Assembly: GCA_038503075.1 (NCBI GenBank)
Contig: JBCAML010000005.1
Span: 310,001 to 374,000, forward strand
Direction of reading: 5' to 3'
DNA length: 64,000 bases
Source of the DNA: Gyromitra esculenta
Lineage: Eukaryota > Ascomycota > Pezizomycetes > Pezizales > Discinaceae
Part shown: piece by piece, positions 33,840 to 42,298 of the stretch
Numbering within the stretch: the first letter of the stretch is position 1
How the letters are laid out: the number at the start of each line of letters is the position of its first letter
Program-made: the position numbers and the translations under genes
The notes under the pieces: generated by a model
Told to the model about the DNA's origin: nothing
Databases searched by the model: none
What the model saw: only the letters and a program-made list of their open reading frames with translations

Positions 33840-36800
33840 TTATTTGCTTGACATGGAGGTGTCAGCTGGTGTGTTACCGGTTGCTGGAATACTAGATTTC
33901 TCCTGGATACTTTTGCAGGTTGGGCATTGTAGATCAGTGGCGCAGTGGTTTCCATTGCAGTTGATGCACGTAGCGGGTGAGATGGGACAACAGTTAATAA
34001 TAGGTTTATTTGCTCCGCCGCCAGGACAAGTGGGGATGGAACACTGATGTTCGTGTCTGGGGTGTTGATTGGAGCAAATGGGGCAAATGGAGACGAGGGA
34101 TTTACAGCCCGCAGTAGCATGGCCGAATCCCCAGCATTTCTTGCATTGAGTGTTGGAAGAGGCTAACCACATAAGATTGGTTTTGCGGGGACGGGAGAAG
34201 AGTTTTATGGATGATCCGATCTTTTTGGCATCTTCAGTAGAGCAAGAGATAACGACCGAGGTTGTTTTCTTGGTGGCTCGGAGAGCAAGGTCGGTTTTGA
34301 GGAAACGAGCGCCGGTGATTTGAACGTCACTGGCGTAAAGTATTGCTTCAGAAAGTGTGGTCGTAAGTTCTTTGAGTTCTTCGGGGAGAGCGAAGGTAGG
34401 GATGTTATGTATTGCTACATTAACATCAGTGGGGGCAGTTCGGACCGGGTTGAAGGGGTTATCTCCAATCGGGTTTCATGGATTGACTTAGGGAATGAAT
34501 CGTGGTTGGGTTGCTGGTTATATCGTTGTTTGGATGGTTATATAATTTCTTTGTTGTTCGGTTATGTTTTTGGTCATTGGAATAATGTCTTTGTGTTTTG
34601 GTTGTTGTTGGGTTGTTGTTGGTGTTACAGGAAAGCGGGGTATTTAAGTGAAGGATTTCGGTCGCTCTCGTTTCTCTTTCTCTTCTTTCCTTAAGCAACA
34701 TTCTCGTTTTACTTCTGCTGTATTTGTCAAATACTATCTCGGTTCTACCTCCGAACCTTCGCTGTCGCTGTGAAACATTGTCGATACTTCGTCTTGAAGT
34801 ATACTCATTGTAGAACTTGTAGAAACACTGCACTCTTCGACCGAGTTAGAATCCCGCTTAAGTAGCACTGCTTTCATGGATGGTTGTATTGTTGGTTCGT
34901 CGGGTATATTGGTACATGGTTGTTGTGTTTCGTTGTTGTTCTTTGCATTTCTTTGGGTTTCCATTACGATGAGTCATGTCTTTGTCATTGAAAGGGTTGG
35001 GATGTAGTATATAAGCGAAGGGTTATCCCCTCTTGTTGTACTTTTCCTTCTTCTTTCTTTAAGCAACGTCTTCTATTGAACTCTCACTGTATCTTTCGAA
35101 TACAAACACGGATTACACCTCGTAATCTCTCGCTGTCGCCGTCCTCAAGTCGTCATAACTTGACCCCTTGGTAGAGCATGTAGAAACTCCGTACCCTCTC
35201 CTGTCACTAGTTTCTCGTTCAAGTAGCACTGCTTATCTCGGGGGATACCTGAGAGCTTGACGAGAATCTCGTTCCTTGAGAACTGCTCACCTTCAGGGAT
35301 ACTGAAGGGCTTAACGGGAGACTGAACCGTGAGATCGGGCAGCATTCGTTAAGAGTTTTGAGGATTGCTGAAAAATAGGGGACGAATGCAGATGCTTCTC
35401 ACGGTTCAGGTTCTCGTTAAGCCCTTCAGTATCCCTGAAGGTGAGCAGTGCTACTTAAGCGAGATCCTAACTCGTTCGAAGAGTGCGGTATTTCTACAAG
35501 TTCTACGGGGGGTATACTTCAAGGCGAAGTATCGGCGATGTTTCACAGCGACAGCGAAGGTTCTGAGATAGAACCGAGGTTTGTATTTGAGATAATACAG
35601 GTAGAAGTGACGAGAACGTTGCTTAAGGAAAGAAGAGAAAGGAAAACATAAACGACCGAAATCCTTCACTTTAAATACCCCGCTTTTACAGTAACACCAA
35701 CAACAACCCGACAACAACCGAAACACAAAGACATTATCCCGATAACCGAAAGGTATCCGAACCACAAAGAACTTATAAGACCATCCGAACAAATAGCAAA
35801 ACCAATAACCAAACCCTAATTCCTTTTCCAAATCAATCCGTGAAAGTAGCTCCCTCCTTCAAGCGTGAGCTCCTGCGAACACTAGGAGTAACCAACGTTG
35901 GAATAGATAAAAACTTTTCCAATGCCGAAGTGTCTGCAAGGTCTTCAGCGGGTTCCCAGGTAGGATGGGCATAACCCGTCCATTCAACGAGGTATTGTTG
36001 TTTTTTACGGTATATTCGTTGGTCCAAGATTTTCTCGATGTAATATTCTTCTTGGTCATTGACAATAACGGGCGCCGGTGGAGGAATGATTTGTCCTGGG
36101 AGAGCGTCATGGGCCGCAGGTTTCAATAAAGAAACATGGAAGACAGGGTGGTACTTAACCGAGGACGGAAGGTCAACTTCATAGGCAAAAGGGGAAATTA
36201 GTCTCTTGATCGGATAAGGCCCCATCCATTTCCAGTCCAATTTCCTCGCATTACGGGTTGTTCGAATGTTCTTCATTGACACGAAGACTTGATCATTGAT
36301 TTGGTATGCCGGGGCTGGTATCCGATGTTTATTCGTAGCTATCTCCTGAATGTCCTGCGCCGTTCTGATTTGAGTACGGAGGTAGTCGTTTAATTCTTCC
36401 ATCTTACTAGCGAAAGATGCAGCATCTAAGCTTTGGGAAGCCGTTTTGATCGGAACAACGGAGGTATCGAAACGTGGGTGATAGCCATAATTGGCAAAGA
36501 ATGGGGAGACTTTAGTGCTGGCCGATTCTTGGTTGTTAGCAGATAACTCAGCCATCGGTAACCATTTACTCCAATCTTCCTGTTGATAGGACACATAAGA
36601 ACGAAGATACTGTTCCATCACAGCATTAAGTCTTTCTGTCTGTCCATCTGTTTCTGGATGAAAGGCTGTGGACATTCGAGGTTGAATCCCGAGGCGTTGG
36701 CAAAGTTCTTTCCAAAAATGGGCTGTAAATTGAGTCCCGCGGTCAGAAGTAACGTGCGAGGGTAATCCGTGGAGTTTCCATATATGTTGGAGATATAAAT

Positions 36801-39800
36801 CAGCAACATCTCTGGAGTTGACCGTTGTATTACAGGGAATAAGGTGTCGCATTTTTGATAAGCGGTCAACCACTACCATGATTGCATCGTACCCGTCTGA
36901 TTCTGGAAGACCTGTTACGAAATCCATCGAGATTTCCTGCCAGGGGCGGTTTGGAATAGGGAGAGGGCGAAGGACGCCTTGAGTTCGCTGAGTCAATGGC
37001 TTCGCTTTTTGGCAGATATGACAGTTCCTGACGTATTGACCAATCGATTCTCTCATTTTGGGCCAGTAAAAACTTCTAGATAGGAGTTCGAAAGTCTTAT
37101 CCCGTCCAGGGTGTCCTGCCGCAGGGGTATCGTGATGTCTTCTGATTAGTTCCAATCGGAGGGGATCATAGTCTGGGACATAAAGGTTTCCTCGGTAATG
37201 GAGTTTGTCATCTCTTTTAGTGCACTCGCTAAGGGTGATTTCCTTCGATTGTTGCTCCTTGTTCTCTAGTGCTAAAAGTATTTTTTTAGGAAACTTATCA
37301 GCAATGTATCCTTCTAGAAAGAGTTTTTCTAGGGGGGCGTCCAATTCAGCGGCTTCATTTGATAAAGAAGCCGACAACAAACTTAGCTGAGGGTCAATAT
37401 TCTCTTTTTTCAACACCACTTGGCTCTGGTGTGCCAATCTTTCATCCCCTTCCTTGGGGAGATCTCCTGATCTCCTGGTTAAAGCATCGGGTTTACCTCC
37501 TTGGCTCCCTGGTCGATAAGTGATCACGAAGTCAAAGCGTGATAGGTATTCAGCCCATCTAGCTTGTCGACGGTTAAGTTGCTTGATGCTCATAAAGTAC
37601 TCAAGGTTCTTGTGGTCGCTAATAACATCGATGGGGTGCTTTGAGCCTTCCAATTCCGGCCGCCATTCTTCAAACACTCGGATTATAGCCAATAACTCCT
37701 TATCGTAAATCTCGTAGTTACACTCGGCAGGGGAGTGTTTCTTTGAGAAAAATGCTACCGGGTGTAATACTCCTGCATCATCGTATTGGGATAGTACTCC
37801 TCCGGACACGAAGTCTGAGGCGTCTGTTTCCACAATGATTTTTTTGTCTGGATTGAAATGGATGAGGATTGGGGCAGTGGTGAAGGCGTGTTTGAGGTTT
37901 TCGAACGCTATATCAGCTTCAACAGTCCATTTGAAGACGATGCCTTTCTTGGTGAGGGCGGTGAGCGGGGCCGCGAGTTTGGAGAATCCTAAGATGAATC
38001 GACGGTAAAAATTGGCAAAACCTAGAAATGCTTGGACATCCTTTACACTCTTTGGTGTCCCCCATTCTCGGACGGCTTTAAGTTTCTCCTCGTCCATTTT
38101 GATACCATCGGGGGTGAGAATGAGACCAAGGTACTTAGTAGTCTGTACCTCAAACTCGCATTTCTCCGGTTTTAACAGGATATCATTATCTTGGAGAGTT
38201 TGGAGGACTTTGCGGACATGAATCTGATGCTCTGCGAAGGTATCGCTATAGATGAGAATGTCATCCAGATAGGCGGTGCAGAAAATATCTAGATATTCTT
38301 TCAGGCAGTCGTTGACAAATCGTTGAAACGTCCCGGGTGCATTAGTTAGGCCGAATGGCATAACTTGATACTCATAGAGCCCATAACGGGTGCGGAAGGC
38401 GGTCTTCCACTCATCCCCTTCAGCAATACGGATCTGATGGTAGCCATCTCGGAGATCGAGTTTGGTGTACCATTGTGCTTTTGCTAATCGGTCAAGTGTT
38501 TCACGGATAAGGGGAGAGGTGTAACGATCCTTGACTGTAATCGCATTAAGACCACGGTAGTCTACACATAACCGGAGGGAGCCGTCGGCCTTTTTGACAA
38601 AGAGGACAGGGGATCCGGCGGGTGAAGAACTGGCTCGGATAAACCCTTTCTCGAGATTGTCCTCAATGTATTTTTTTAGGACGATAAGTTCTTCTCGAGA
38701 CATTCCGTACAGAGGGCCAAATGGTGCTTCCTTCCCGTCTTGAAGTTGTATCTTATGGTCATAGGGTCGGCGTGGGGATAGACCTTGAGCTTTCTTCTTA
38801 TCAAACATATCTAAGAAGTCGTGATATTCGGCGGGGATCCTGGCTCTCCATTCTTCCTTTGTGGTTTTCTCCTCTAGAATTCTGTTAATCTCGTAGAGGG
38901 ACATTGCGTAAGCTTGTAGGGACCGTTTTCGAGTAAGGGTCCTGAAGCTGGCGGCGTTGATGAAAGAAACGTCAAGCTTAGTTGGAACGGGGATCGAGGG
39001 GGCGGAGACGATAGCGGCGTCAGCGGAACAGTGGGTGGTGCAGAGTTTAGAATTAAACTCAATGCGTTTGTCGGCAAAATGAAGGCGAACATCATGGTAG
39101 TTCATCCACGGGATTCCTAACACCAAGGGGTAATGACCTAACTGGGTTACAAAACATGGAGCTTGTTCTTGATGTTGTTGAATGGATAGGTTAAGATTCG
39201 CGATATGTGTGATGGCTCCCGAGGCGACAGGACGGCCATCTATGACTTCTAGTTGTCTAGGGGTTTTGAGAGGGGAGAGAGGTAAAGAGTGGTGACTCGC
39301 AAATTCTTTATCAATGAAGGCGAATCCAGAGGCCCCAGTGTCCAATAATGCATGAGTTTTGATAATTTTATTGCTATGGGAAATGTTACAAGAAATAACA
39401 AAGTGTTCCCCATCCAGCTGATCCTCCATGCAAATATCCGATACTGAAAACCCTGAGATAGAAAACGCAGACAAAGGTAAAGAAAAAGGAACCGAAGCAG
39501 GGTCACTGGTCGACTTCGGTGGAACTAGTTTAAAGCCTCGTCTGAGGCGCCTGGTGCATCGATAGCAAAAAACTGGGGAGGCAACGGAGGAGGGGGAAGT
39601 TGGCGAGCTGAGGAGGCAGGGGGATTAGGAGCATTGGCGGGATTGGTGAGGGCTCCCCTCATGGCGGGTTTCTTGGGAGCAGAGGGGCAGTTGGCGTAGG
39701 AATGGTCGGGGGCGGCACAGAACATACATTTTCCAGTGGAGCGGCGCCACTGTTTCTCTTCTTCTGAGAGCTTCCGTCTTCCGTTAACGACTGTATACCT

Positions 39801-42181
39801 TTGGTCCTGAGGAGGGCGAGAGAGATTGCTGGTACGGCCAAAGGATAGATCCATAGGGGCTAATCCTCCGGGAGTAAAAGAGGAGGCAGGGGTGAAGGCG
39901 GAAGGGGCACTGAATTGTCCCATGGTATCGCGGGCGTTCCCTCGTTTTTCTGCTTTACGTGCTCGGATGCGGTTGTCCATCCGGGTAAGAGTGAGGATTG
40001 TATCATTAAGGTTCGTGGGGACGGCGGGGGCGAAAACCATGGCTTCTTTCAGTTCCTCAGACATGCCATGTTCAAGGGCATCCATTTTCGAATTTTCATC
40101 GAAATTAAGTTGTCCCATGATTCTCTGAAAATCGGCTAGGTATGCCGAAAAATCTCGTTTGCCCTGACGAAGTTGGTGTAATTCTCGTCGGGCGGTACCG
40201 GTGGGATCGGGGTCTCCGAATGCCGTTTCTAGTGCGGTGATCAATTGTTCGGCGCTGGTCCAGGTGGTGAGGCCCGAAGGGAGAACTGTGTGCCGGACTT
40301 GTTCTAAGGCCGCTCCTTCTAATCGATTGATCGTATAGAGGATCATTGTGGTCTCGTTTGCGAAGCGGTCTCGGTTGACTGTAAGTTTAGAGCGCAGTTG
40401 AAGTATAAAACCGGGGAGCTTAGCTCGAGATCCATCGAATTTCTCGGGATCTGGCATACGCTCTGAGCGATGGGAGTTTGTCGACGGAGGTGGGGTGGCG
40501 CTGAGATTTGGGGGTGCGGGGGGTGCTTGATTGGTGGCACGGGCTTCGTTCCGTTCTTGCCGTAGTCGGGCGATCAAGTTGGCTGCTTCCGTGACACGTT
40601 GGTCTTGTTCGGTAGCGTGTCGAAGTGCGTTGTCAGTCTGGATGCGAGCTGTATTGAGTTTGACCTCATTTTCTCGCTCGCTCTCCTGGAGGACGTCGAT
40701 TTGGTCCTCGAGAGCTTGGTTAAGATCCCTGAGTTCGTTGTACAATTCTGCTGGATCTTCTCGGTAGGCCTGGGCGAAAGCTTCCCTGGTGGGGAAGCGT
40801 TTTGCGGCGACAGCGGTCCCTTCCATGGTGAGTCTGATGGGGGGGAATGTGCGTTGTGTAGGTCAAAGGGTAGAAGGTGTAGATGGTGGAAGCAACGTAA
40901 TCTCACGGTTCAGGTTCTCGTTAAGCCCTTCAGTATCCCTGAAGGTGAGCAGTGCTACTTAAGCGAGATCCTAACTCGTTCGAAGAGTGCGGTATTTCTA
41001 CAAGTTCTACGGTGTGTATACTTCAAGGCGAAGTATCGGCGATGTTTCACAGCGACAGCGAAGGTTCTGAGATAGAACCGAGGTTTGTATTTGAGATAAT
41101 ACAGGTAGAAGTGACGAGAACGTTGCTTAAGGAAAGAAGAGAAAGGAAAACATAAACGACTGAAATCCTTCACTTTAAATACCCCGCTTTTGCAGTAACA
41201 CCAATAACGACCCAACAACAACCGAAACACAAAGACATTATCCCGATAACTAAACAATACCCGAACCACAAAGAACTTATGAAACCATCCGAACAAAGAA
41301 CTTAACCAATAACCAAACCCTGATTCCTTCTCTAAATCAATCCGTGAAAATGCTGGAGTGAAGGGATTTGCCGTAAAGGTGACTGTGCCTCTATCATTGA
41401 CTGTAGCAGAGAGGGCAACTGAGTGGGTGGAGGGGAATTGGGCGGCTTGGAGTGCACGGCCAATGGAAACAGGGAGAGATGCAGCGAGGACAGCGGATTC
41501 AGAAAAGGCACTAGCCATGGATCGGGATGCAAAGAAGCGTCTTTCTGCAGTGGGGAGAGGGCGGGCAGTCTTCTCCTTTGGGTTTTTTTGCTTGGTTGCG
41601 ACTTTTTTGGCTGGGGGCATTGTTGCGTTGTCCTTTGGGGGTGCAGATTTAACCGCTTCGGCAAAGGGTTTTTTTCCTTTCTTGGCGGTTGGTGCGGGGT
41701 TAACGGGGACTTGTTCGGCTGACTGCTTAGATTGCAACGAGACTTTATCGGTGAGGTTGCTGATGGCGGCTTGGATTTGATGGAGTTGAGGTTGGTGAAT
41801 AGATGAAGAAGAGGAGTTGGCCAACGGGGAGGATATTTCTTCCATTTTGGCAATTCGTGCATCGAGAGAGGCGAGAAAGTGTGTTGTATTGATAGCGAGA
41901 GCAATAAGAATTGCTTCGCTTCTTGAGGGGTCGGCGATAGCAAGGTCTCTGAAAATTGGAGCGATGCCTGTTTGACCAAGGGGCAATTGAGCAATGAGTT
42001 TGTTCAGGAGTTCCTGAATCCCGATCATGGCATCATTCGGAATGATGGTGGGCGTAGTGGGGTGGATAGGAGAATTGACTCTGGAGGGAACAGTAGAGAC
42101 AGGTGGGAGAAACGAGGTGGTAGAAAGATTTCTGCCGTTAGGAAAAGGTGAAAAGGGGGCAGATTCAGACATCACTAACAC
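33840..42181 (-). CDS. LINE ORF1, gag-like nucleic-acid-binding protein, interrupted by two insertion blocks
   Basis: Three pieces, 42181-41350, 35391-35335 and 34468-33840, join in frame after removing the insertions and one copy of each target duplication (1,518 bases, 505 residues, no internal stop). The N-terminal third is predicted helical; the middle is lysine-rich (KKGKKPF, KKVATKQKNPKEK). The C-terminus carries zinc knuckles: CKKCWGFGHATAGC is a canonical CX2CX4HX4C, followed by CPICSNQH..HEHQC and CINCNGNHCATDLQC. It would coat LINE RNA in the ribonucleoprotein particle. It is interrupted in place by the full-length Gypsy element and by a solo LTR that itself contains another. The start could be the second or third ATG (42181 or 42172). 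Confidence 0.85.
34474..35334 (+). mobile_element. Solo LTR, family A (A7), split by a family B LTR
   Basis: Ends TTTCATGG and CCGTGAGA with TCGGG on both sides; 446 bp after removing the nested copy and its ACTGC duplication. It interrupts LINE ORF1. Confidence 0.9.
34872..35281 (+). mobile_element. Solo LTR, family B (B4), nested inside A7
   Basis: 410 bp, TTTCATGG..CCTTGAGA, with ACTGC on both sides. It landed immediately beside the GGATA-loop hairpin of A7, cutting between the conserved AGTAGC and ACTGCTCA. Confidence 0.9.
35397..35845 (-). repeat. 3' LTR of the Gypsy element
   Basis: 449 bp, same termini as the 5' LTR. Its first bases supply the last codons and the stop of pol. Confidence 0.93.
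35833..39474 (-). CDS. pol: Gypsy pol polyprotein with chromodomain
   Basis: At least 1,213 residues and open; the true N-terminus probably begins at the frameshift about 54 bases upstream. Order: aspartic protease (HALLDTGASGFAFID, about residue 40); reverse transcriptase with VKKADGSLRLCVDYRGLN, MPFGLTNAPGTFQRF and catalytic YLDD near residue 405; RNase H (VETDASDFVSGGVLSQ, DKELLAI); integrase with an HHCC zinc finger (HHDTPAAGH..CHICQKA) and D,D,E core (MDFVTGLP, TSDRGTQF, FHPETDGQTERLN); and a C-terminal chromodomain (YYIEKILDQR, YLVEWTGYAHPTWEPAEDL). The chromodomain probably tethers integration to methylated H3K9 chromatin (family knowledge). The last residues and stop codon come from the first bases of the 3' LTR. 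Confidence 0.95.
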   Translation of the reverse strand: MSAFSISGFSVSDICMEDQLDGEHFVISCNISHSNKIIKTHALLDTGASGFAFIDKEFASHHSLPLSPLKTPRQLEVIDGRPVASGAITHIANLNLSIQQHQEQAPCFVTQLGHYPLVLGIPWMNYHDVRLHFADKRIEFNSKLCTTHCSADAAIVSAPSIPVPTKLDVSFINAASFRTLTRKRSLQAYAMSLYEINRILEEKTTKEEWRARIPAEYHDFLDMFDKKKAQGLSPRRPYDHKIQLQDGKEAPFGPLYGMSREELIVLKKYIEDNLEKGFIRASSSPAGSPVLFVKKADGSLRLCVDYRGLNAITVKDRYTSPLIRETLDRLAKAQWYTKLDLRDGYHQIRIAEGDEWKTAFRTRYGLYEYQVMPFGLTNAPGTFQRFVNDCLKEYLDIFCTAYLDDILIYSDTFAEHQIHVRKVLQTLQDNDILLKPEKCEFEVQTTKYLGLILTPDGIKMDEEKLKAVREWGTPKSVKDVQAFLGFANFYRRFILGFSKLAAPLTALTKKGIVFKWTVEADIAFENLKHAFTTAPILIHFNPDKKIIVETDASDFVSGGVLSQYDDAGVLHPVAFFSKKHSPAECNYEIYDKELLAIIRVFEEWRPELEGSKHPIDVISDHKNLEYFMSIKQLNRRQARWAEYLSRFDFVITYRPGSQGGKPDALTRRSGDLPKEGDERLAHQSQVVLKKENIDPQLSLLSASLSNEAAELDAPLEKLFLEGYIADKFPKKILLALENKEQQSKEITLSECTKRDDKLHYRGNLYVPDYDPLRLELIRRHHDTPAAGHPGRDKTFELLSRSFYWPKMRESIGQYVRNCHICQKAKPLTQRTQGVLRPLPIPNRPWQEISMDFVTGLPESDGYDAIMVVVDRLSKMRHLIPCNTTVNSRDVADLYLQHIWKLHGLPSHVTSDRGTQFTAHFWKELCQRLGIQPRMSTAFHPETDGQTERLNAVMEQYLRSYVSYQQEDWSKWLPMAELSANNQESASTKVSPFFANYGYHPRFDTSVVPIKTASQSLDAASFASKMEELNDYLRTQIRTAQDIQEIATNKHRIPAPAYQINDQVFVSMKNIRTTRNARKLDWKWMGPYPIKRLISPFAYEVDLPSSVKYHPVFHVSLLKPAAHDALPGQIIPPPAPVIVNDQEEYYIEKILDQRIYRKKQQYLVEWTGYAHPTWEPAEDLADTSALEKFLSIPTLVTPSVRRSSRLKEGATFTD
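35850..35860 (-). promoter_or_regulatory. Polypurine tract of the Gypsy element
   Basis: GAAGGAGGGAG in the sense strand, four bases before the 3' LTR and within the pol coding sequence. It is the expected start of plus-strand DNA synthesis. Confidence 0.7.
39499..39534 (-). promoter_or_regulatory. Programmed -1 ribosomal frameshift signal between gag and pol
   Basis: In gag frame the RNA reads GC-T-TTA-AAC-TAG. The heptamer TTTAAAC (39534-39528) is a canonical X XXY YYZ slippery site directly before the gag stop. A one-base backward slip reads TTT-AAA-CTA and enters the open pol frame. After a 7-base spacer (TAGTTCC) comes a 7-bp stem ACCGAAG / CTTCGGT closing a 16-base loop. Site, spacer and stem all match known -1 signals; efficiency is not known. 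Confidence 0.82.
39525..40826 (-). CDS. gag: Gypsy gag polyprotein
   Basis: 433 residues. The N-terminal 90 residues form a coiled coil. The capsid-like region (about residues 125-290, beginning RMPDPEKFDGSRAKLPGFI and including YLADFQRIMGQL) resembles retrotransposon gag. The zinc knuckle CMFCAAPDHSYANC is CX2CX4HX4C at about residue 375. It assembles the particle and binds element RNA. The frame ends in TAG directly after the slippery heptamer TTTAAAC, so a fraction of ribosomes should continue into pol. Confidence 0.9.
   Translation of the reverse strand: MEGTAVAAKRFPTREAFAQAYREDPAELYNELRDLNQALEDQIDVLQESERENEVKLNTARIQTDNALRHATEQDQRVTEAANLIARLRQERNEARATNQAPPAPPNLSATPPPSTNSHRSERMPDPEKFDGSRAKLPGFILQLRSKLTVNRDRFANETTMILYTINRLEGAALEQVRHTVLPSGLTTWTSAEQLITALETAFGDPDPTGTARRELHQLRQGKRDFSAYLADFQRIMGQLNFDENSKMDALEHGMSEELKEAMVFAPAVPTNLNDTILTLTRMDNRIRARKAEKRGNARDTMGQFSAPSAFTPASSFTPGGLAPMDLSFGRTSNLSRPPQDQRYTVVNGRRKLSEEEKQWRRSTGKCMFCAAPDHSYANCPSAPKKPAMRGALTNPANAPNPPASSARQLPPPPLPPQFFAIDAPGASDEALN
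40890..40898 (-). promoter_or_regulatory. Primer binding site (self-priming type)
   Basis: Sense ACGTTGCTT, separated from the LTR end by TT, the usual two bases removed by integrase. It pairs with AAGCAACGT of the same transcript. The alternative, a tRNA primer, was not recognised. Confidence 0.62.
40911..40950 (-). ncRNA. Conserved U5 RNA hairpin with invariant GGATA loop
   Basis: In LTR sense orientation family A reads CCTTCAG, loop GGATA, CTGAAGG; family B (29447-29475) reads TCTCGAG, GGATA, CTCGAGA; B1 and B4 read TCTCGGG, GGATA, CCTGAGA. The stem changes on both sides while the loop and the preceding AGTAGCACTGCTCA stay fixed. It lies about 25 bases from the 3' end of the LTR. It is probably part of the 5' RNA structure used for priming, packaging or dimerisation; the role is inferred. 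Confidence 0.6.
41120..41128 (-). promoter_or_regulatory. Likely transcript 5' end serving as self-primer
   Basis: AAGCAACGT in the sense strand is kept in both LTR families and is exactly complementary to the 9 bases two positions after the 5' LTR (40890-40898). This is the arrangement of Tf1-type self-priming. The RNA start itself is inferred. Confidence 0.6.
41174..41181 (-). promoter_or_regulatory. TATA box of the 5' LTR
   Basis: TATTTAAA in the sense strand after a GCGGGG stretch. The same position in family B LTRs is TATATAAG. The likely RNA start (AAGCAACGT) lies about 50 bases downstream. Confidence 0.6.
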
Positions 42182-42298
42182 TACGGTGAAGCTGAATTTT
42201 AGAGAAAAAAGGGGATATTTTGAAGTGTGCGAGAAGGTTTGCTTTCCCGAATAGGAAGGTGTTTTTCAGAAAAAATTGTGTAGAGGAGACGGAGCGTG

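Larger units (their letters stand above)
35397..41349 (-). mobile_element. Full-length chromodomain Ty3/Gypsy retrotransposon
   Basis: A 5,953-bp element with two 449-bp LTRs, flanked by ATGCT (35392-35396 and 41350-41354) and inserted in LINE ORF1. On the minus strand the order is 5' LTR (41349-40901), self-primer binding site, gag (40826-39525), frameshift signal, pol (protease, reverse transcriptase, RNase H, integrase, chromodomain), purine tract, 3' LTR (35845-35397). Both ORFs are uninterrupted. By eye the LTRs differ at roughly 20 positions, mostly transitions, so insertion is not very recent. Domain order, C-terminal chromodomain and self-priming fit the Tf1/sushi group of chromoviruses. 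Confidence 0.95.
40901..41349 (-). repeat. 5' LTR of the Gypsy element
   Basis: 449 bp, sense ends TTTCACGG..CCGTGAGA. It contains the TATA box (41174-41181), AAGCAACGT (41120-41128) and, near its 3' end, the GGATA-loop hairpin. Confidence 0.93.
26391..42298 (-). mobile_element. Tad-like LINE, full length, split by nine blocks of LTR insertions
   Basis: The element runs on the minus strand from 42298 (5' end) to 26391 (poly(A) end) and is bounded by a perfect 16-bp duplication. It occupies 15,908 bp of DNA, of which about 5,270 bp is LINE; the rest is three nested and nine primary LTR-type insertions with their duplicated 5-bp targets. ORF1 encodes a gag-like protein with CCHC knuckles. ORF2 encodes an apurinic endonuclease, reverse transcriptase and terminal CCHC domain. 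This layout, with two ORFs and the endonuclease at the ORF2 N-terminus, is that of Tad/CRE-type fungal LINEs. ORF2 is lightly damaged, so the copy is no longer autonomous as it stands. Confidence 0.92.

Noticed and set aside
35448..41155. Repeated short ORFs starting MLLKRDPNSFEEC within the LTRs
   Set aside because: They are the same LTR sequence read in each copy, with stops and shifts between copies; not a conserved protein.
41358..41780. 140-codon plus-strand ORF opposite LINE ORF1
   Set aside because: Antisense shadow of the lysine/alanine-rich ORF1 segment, without motif.
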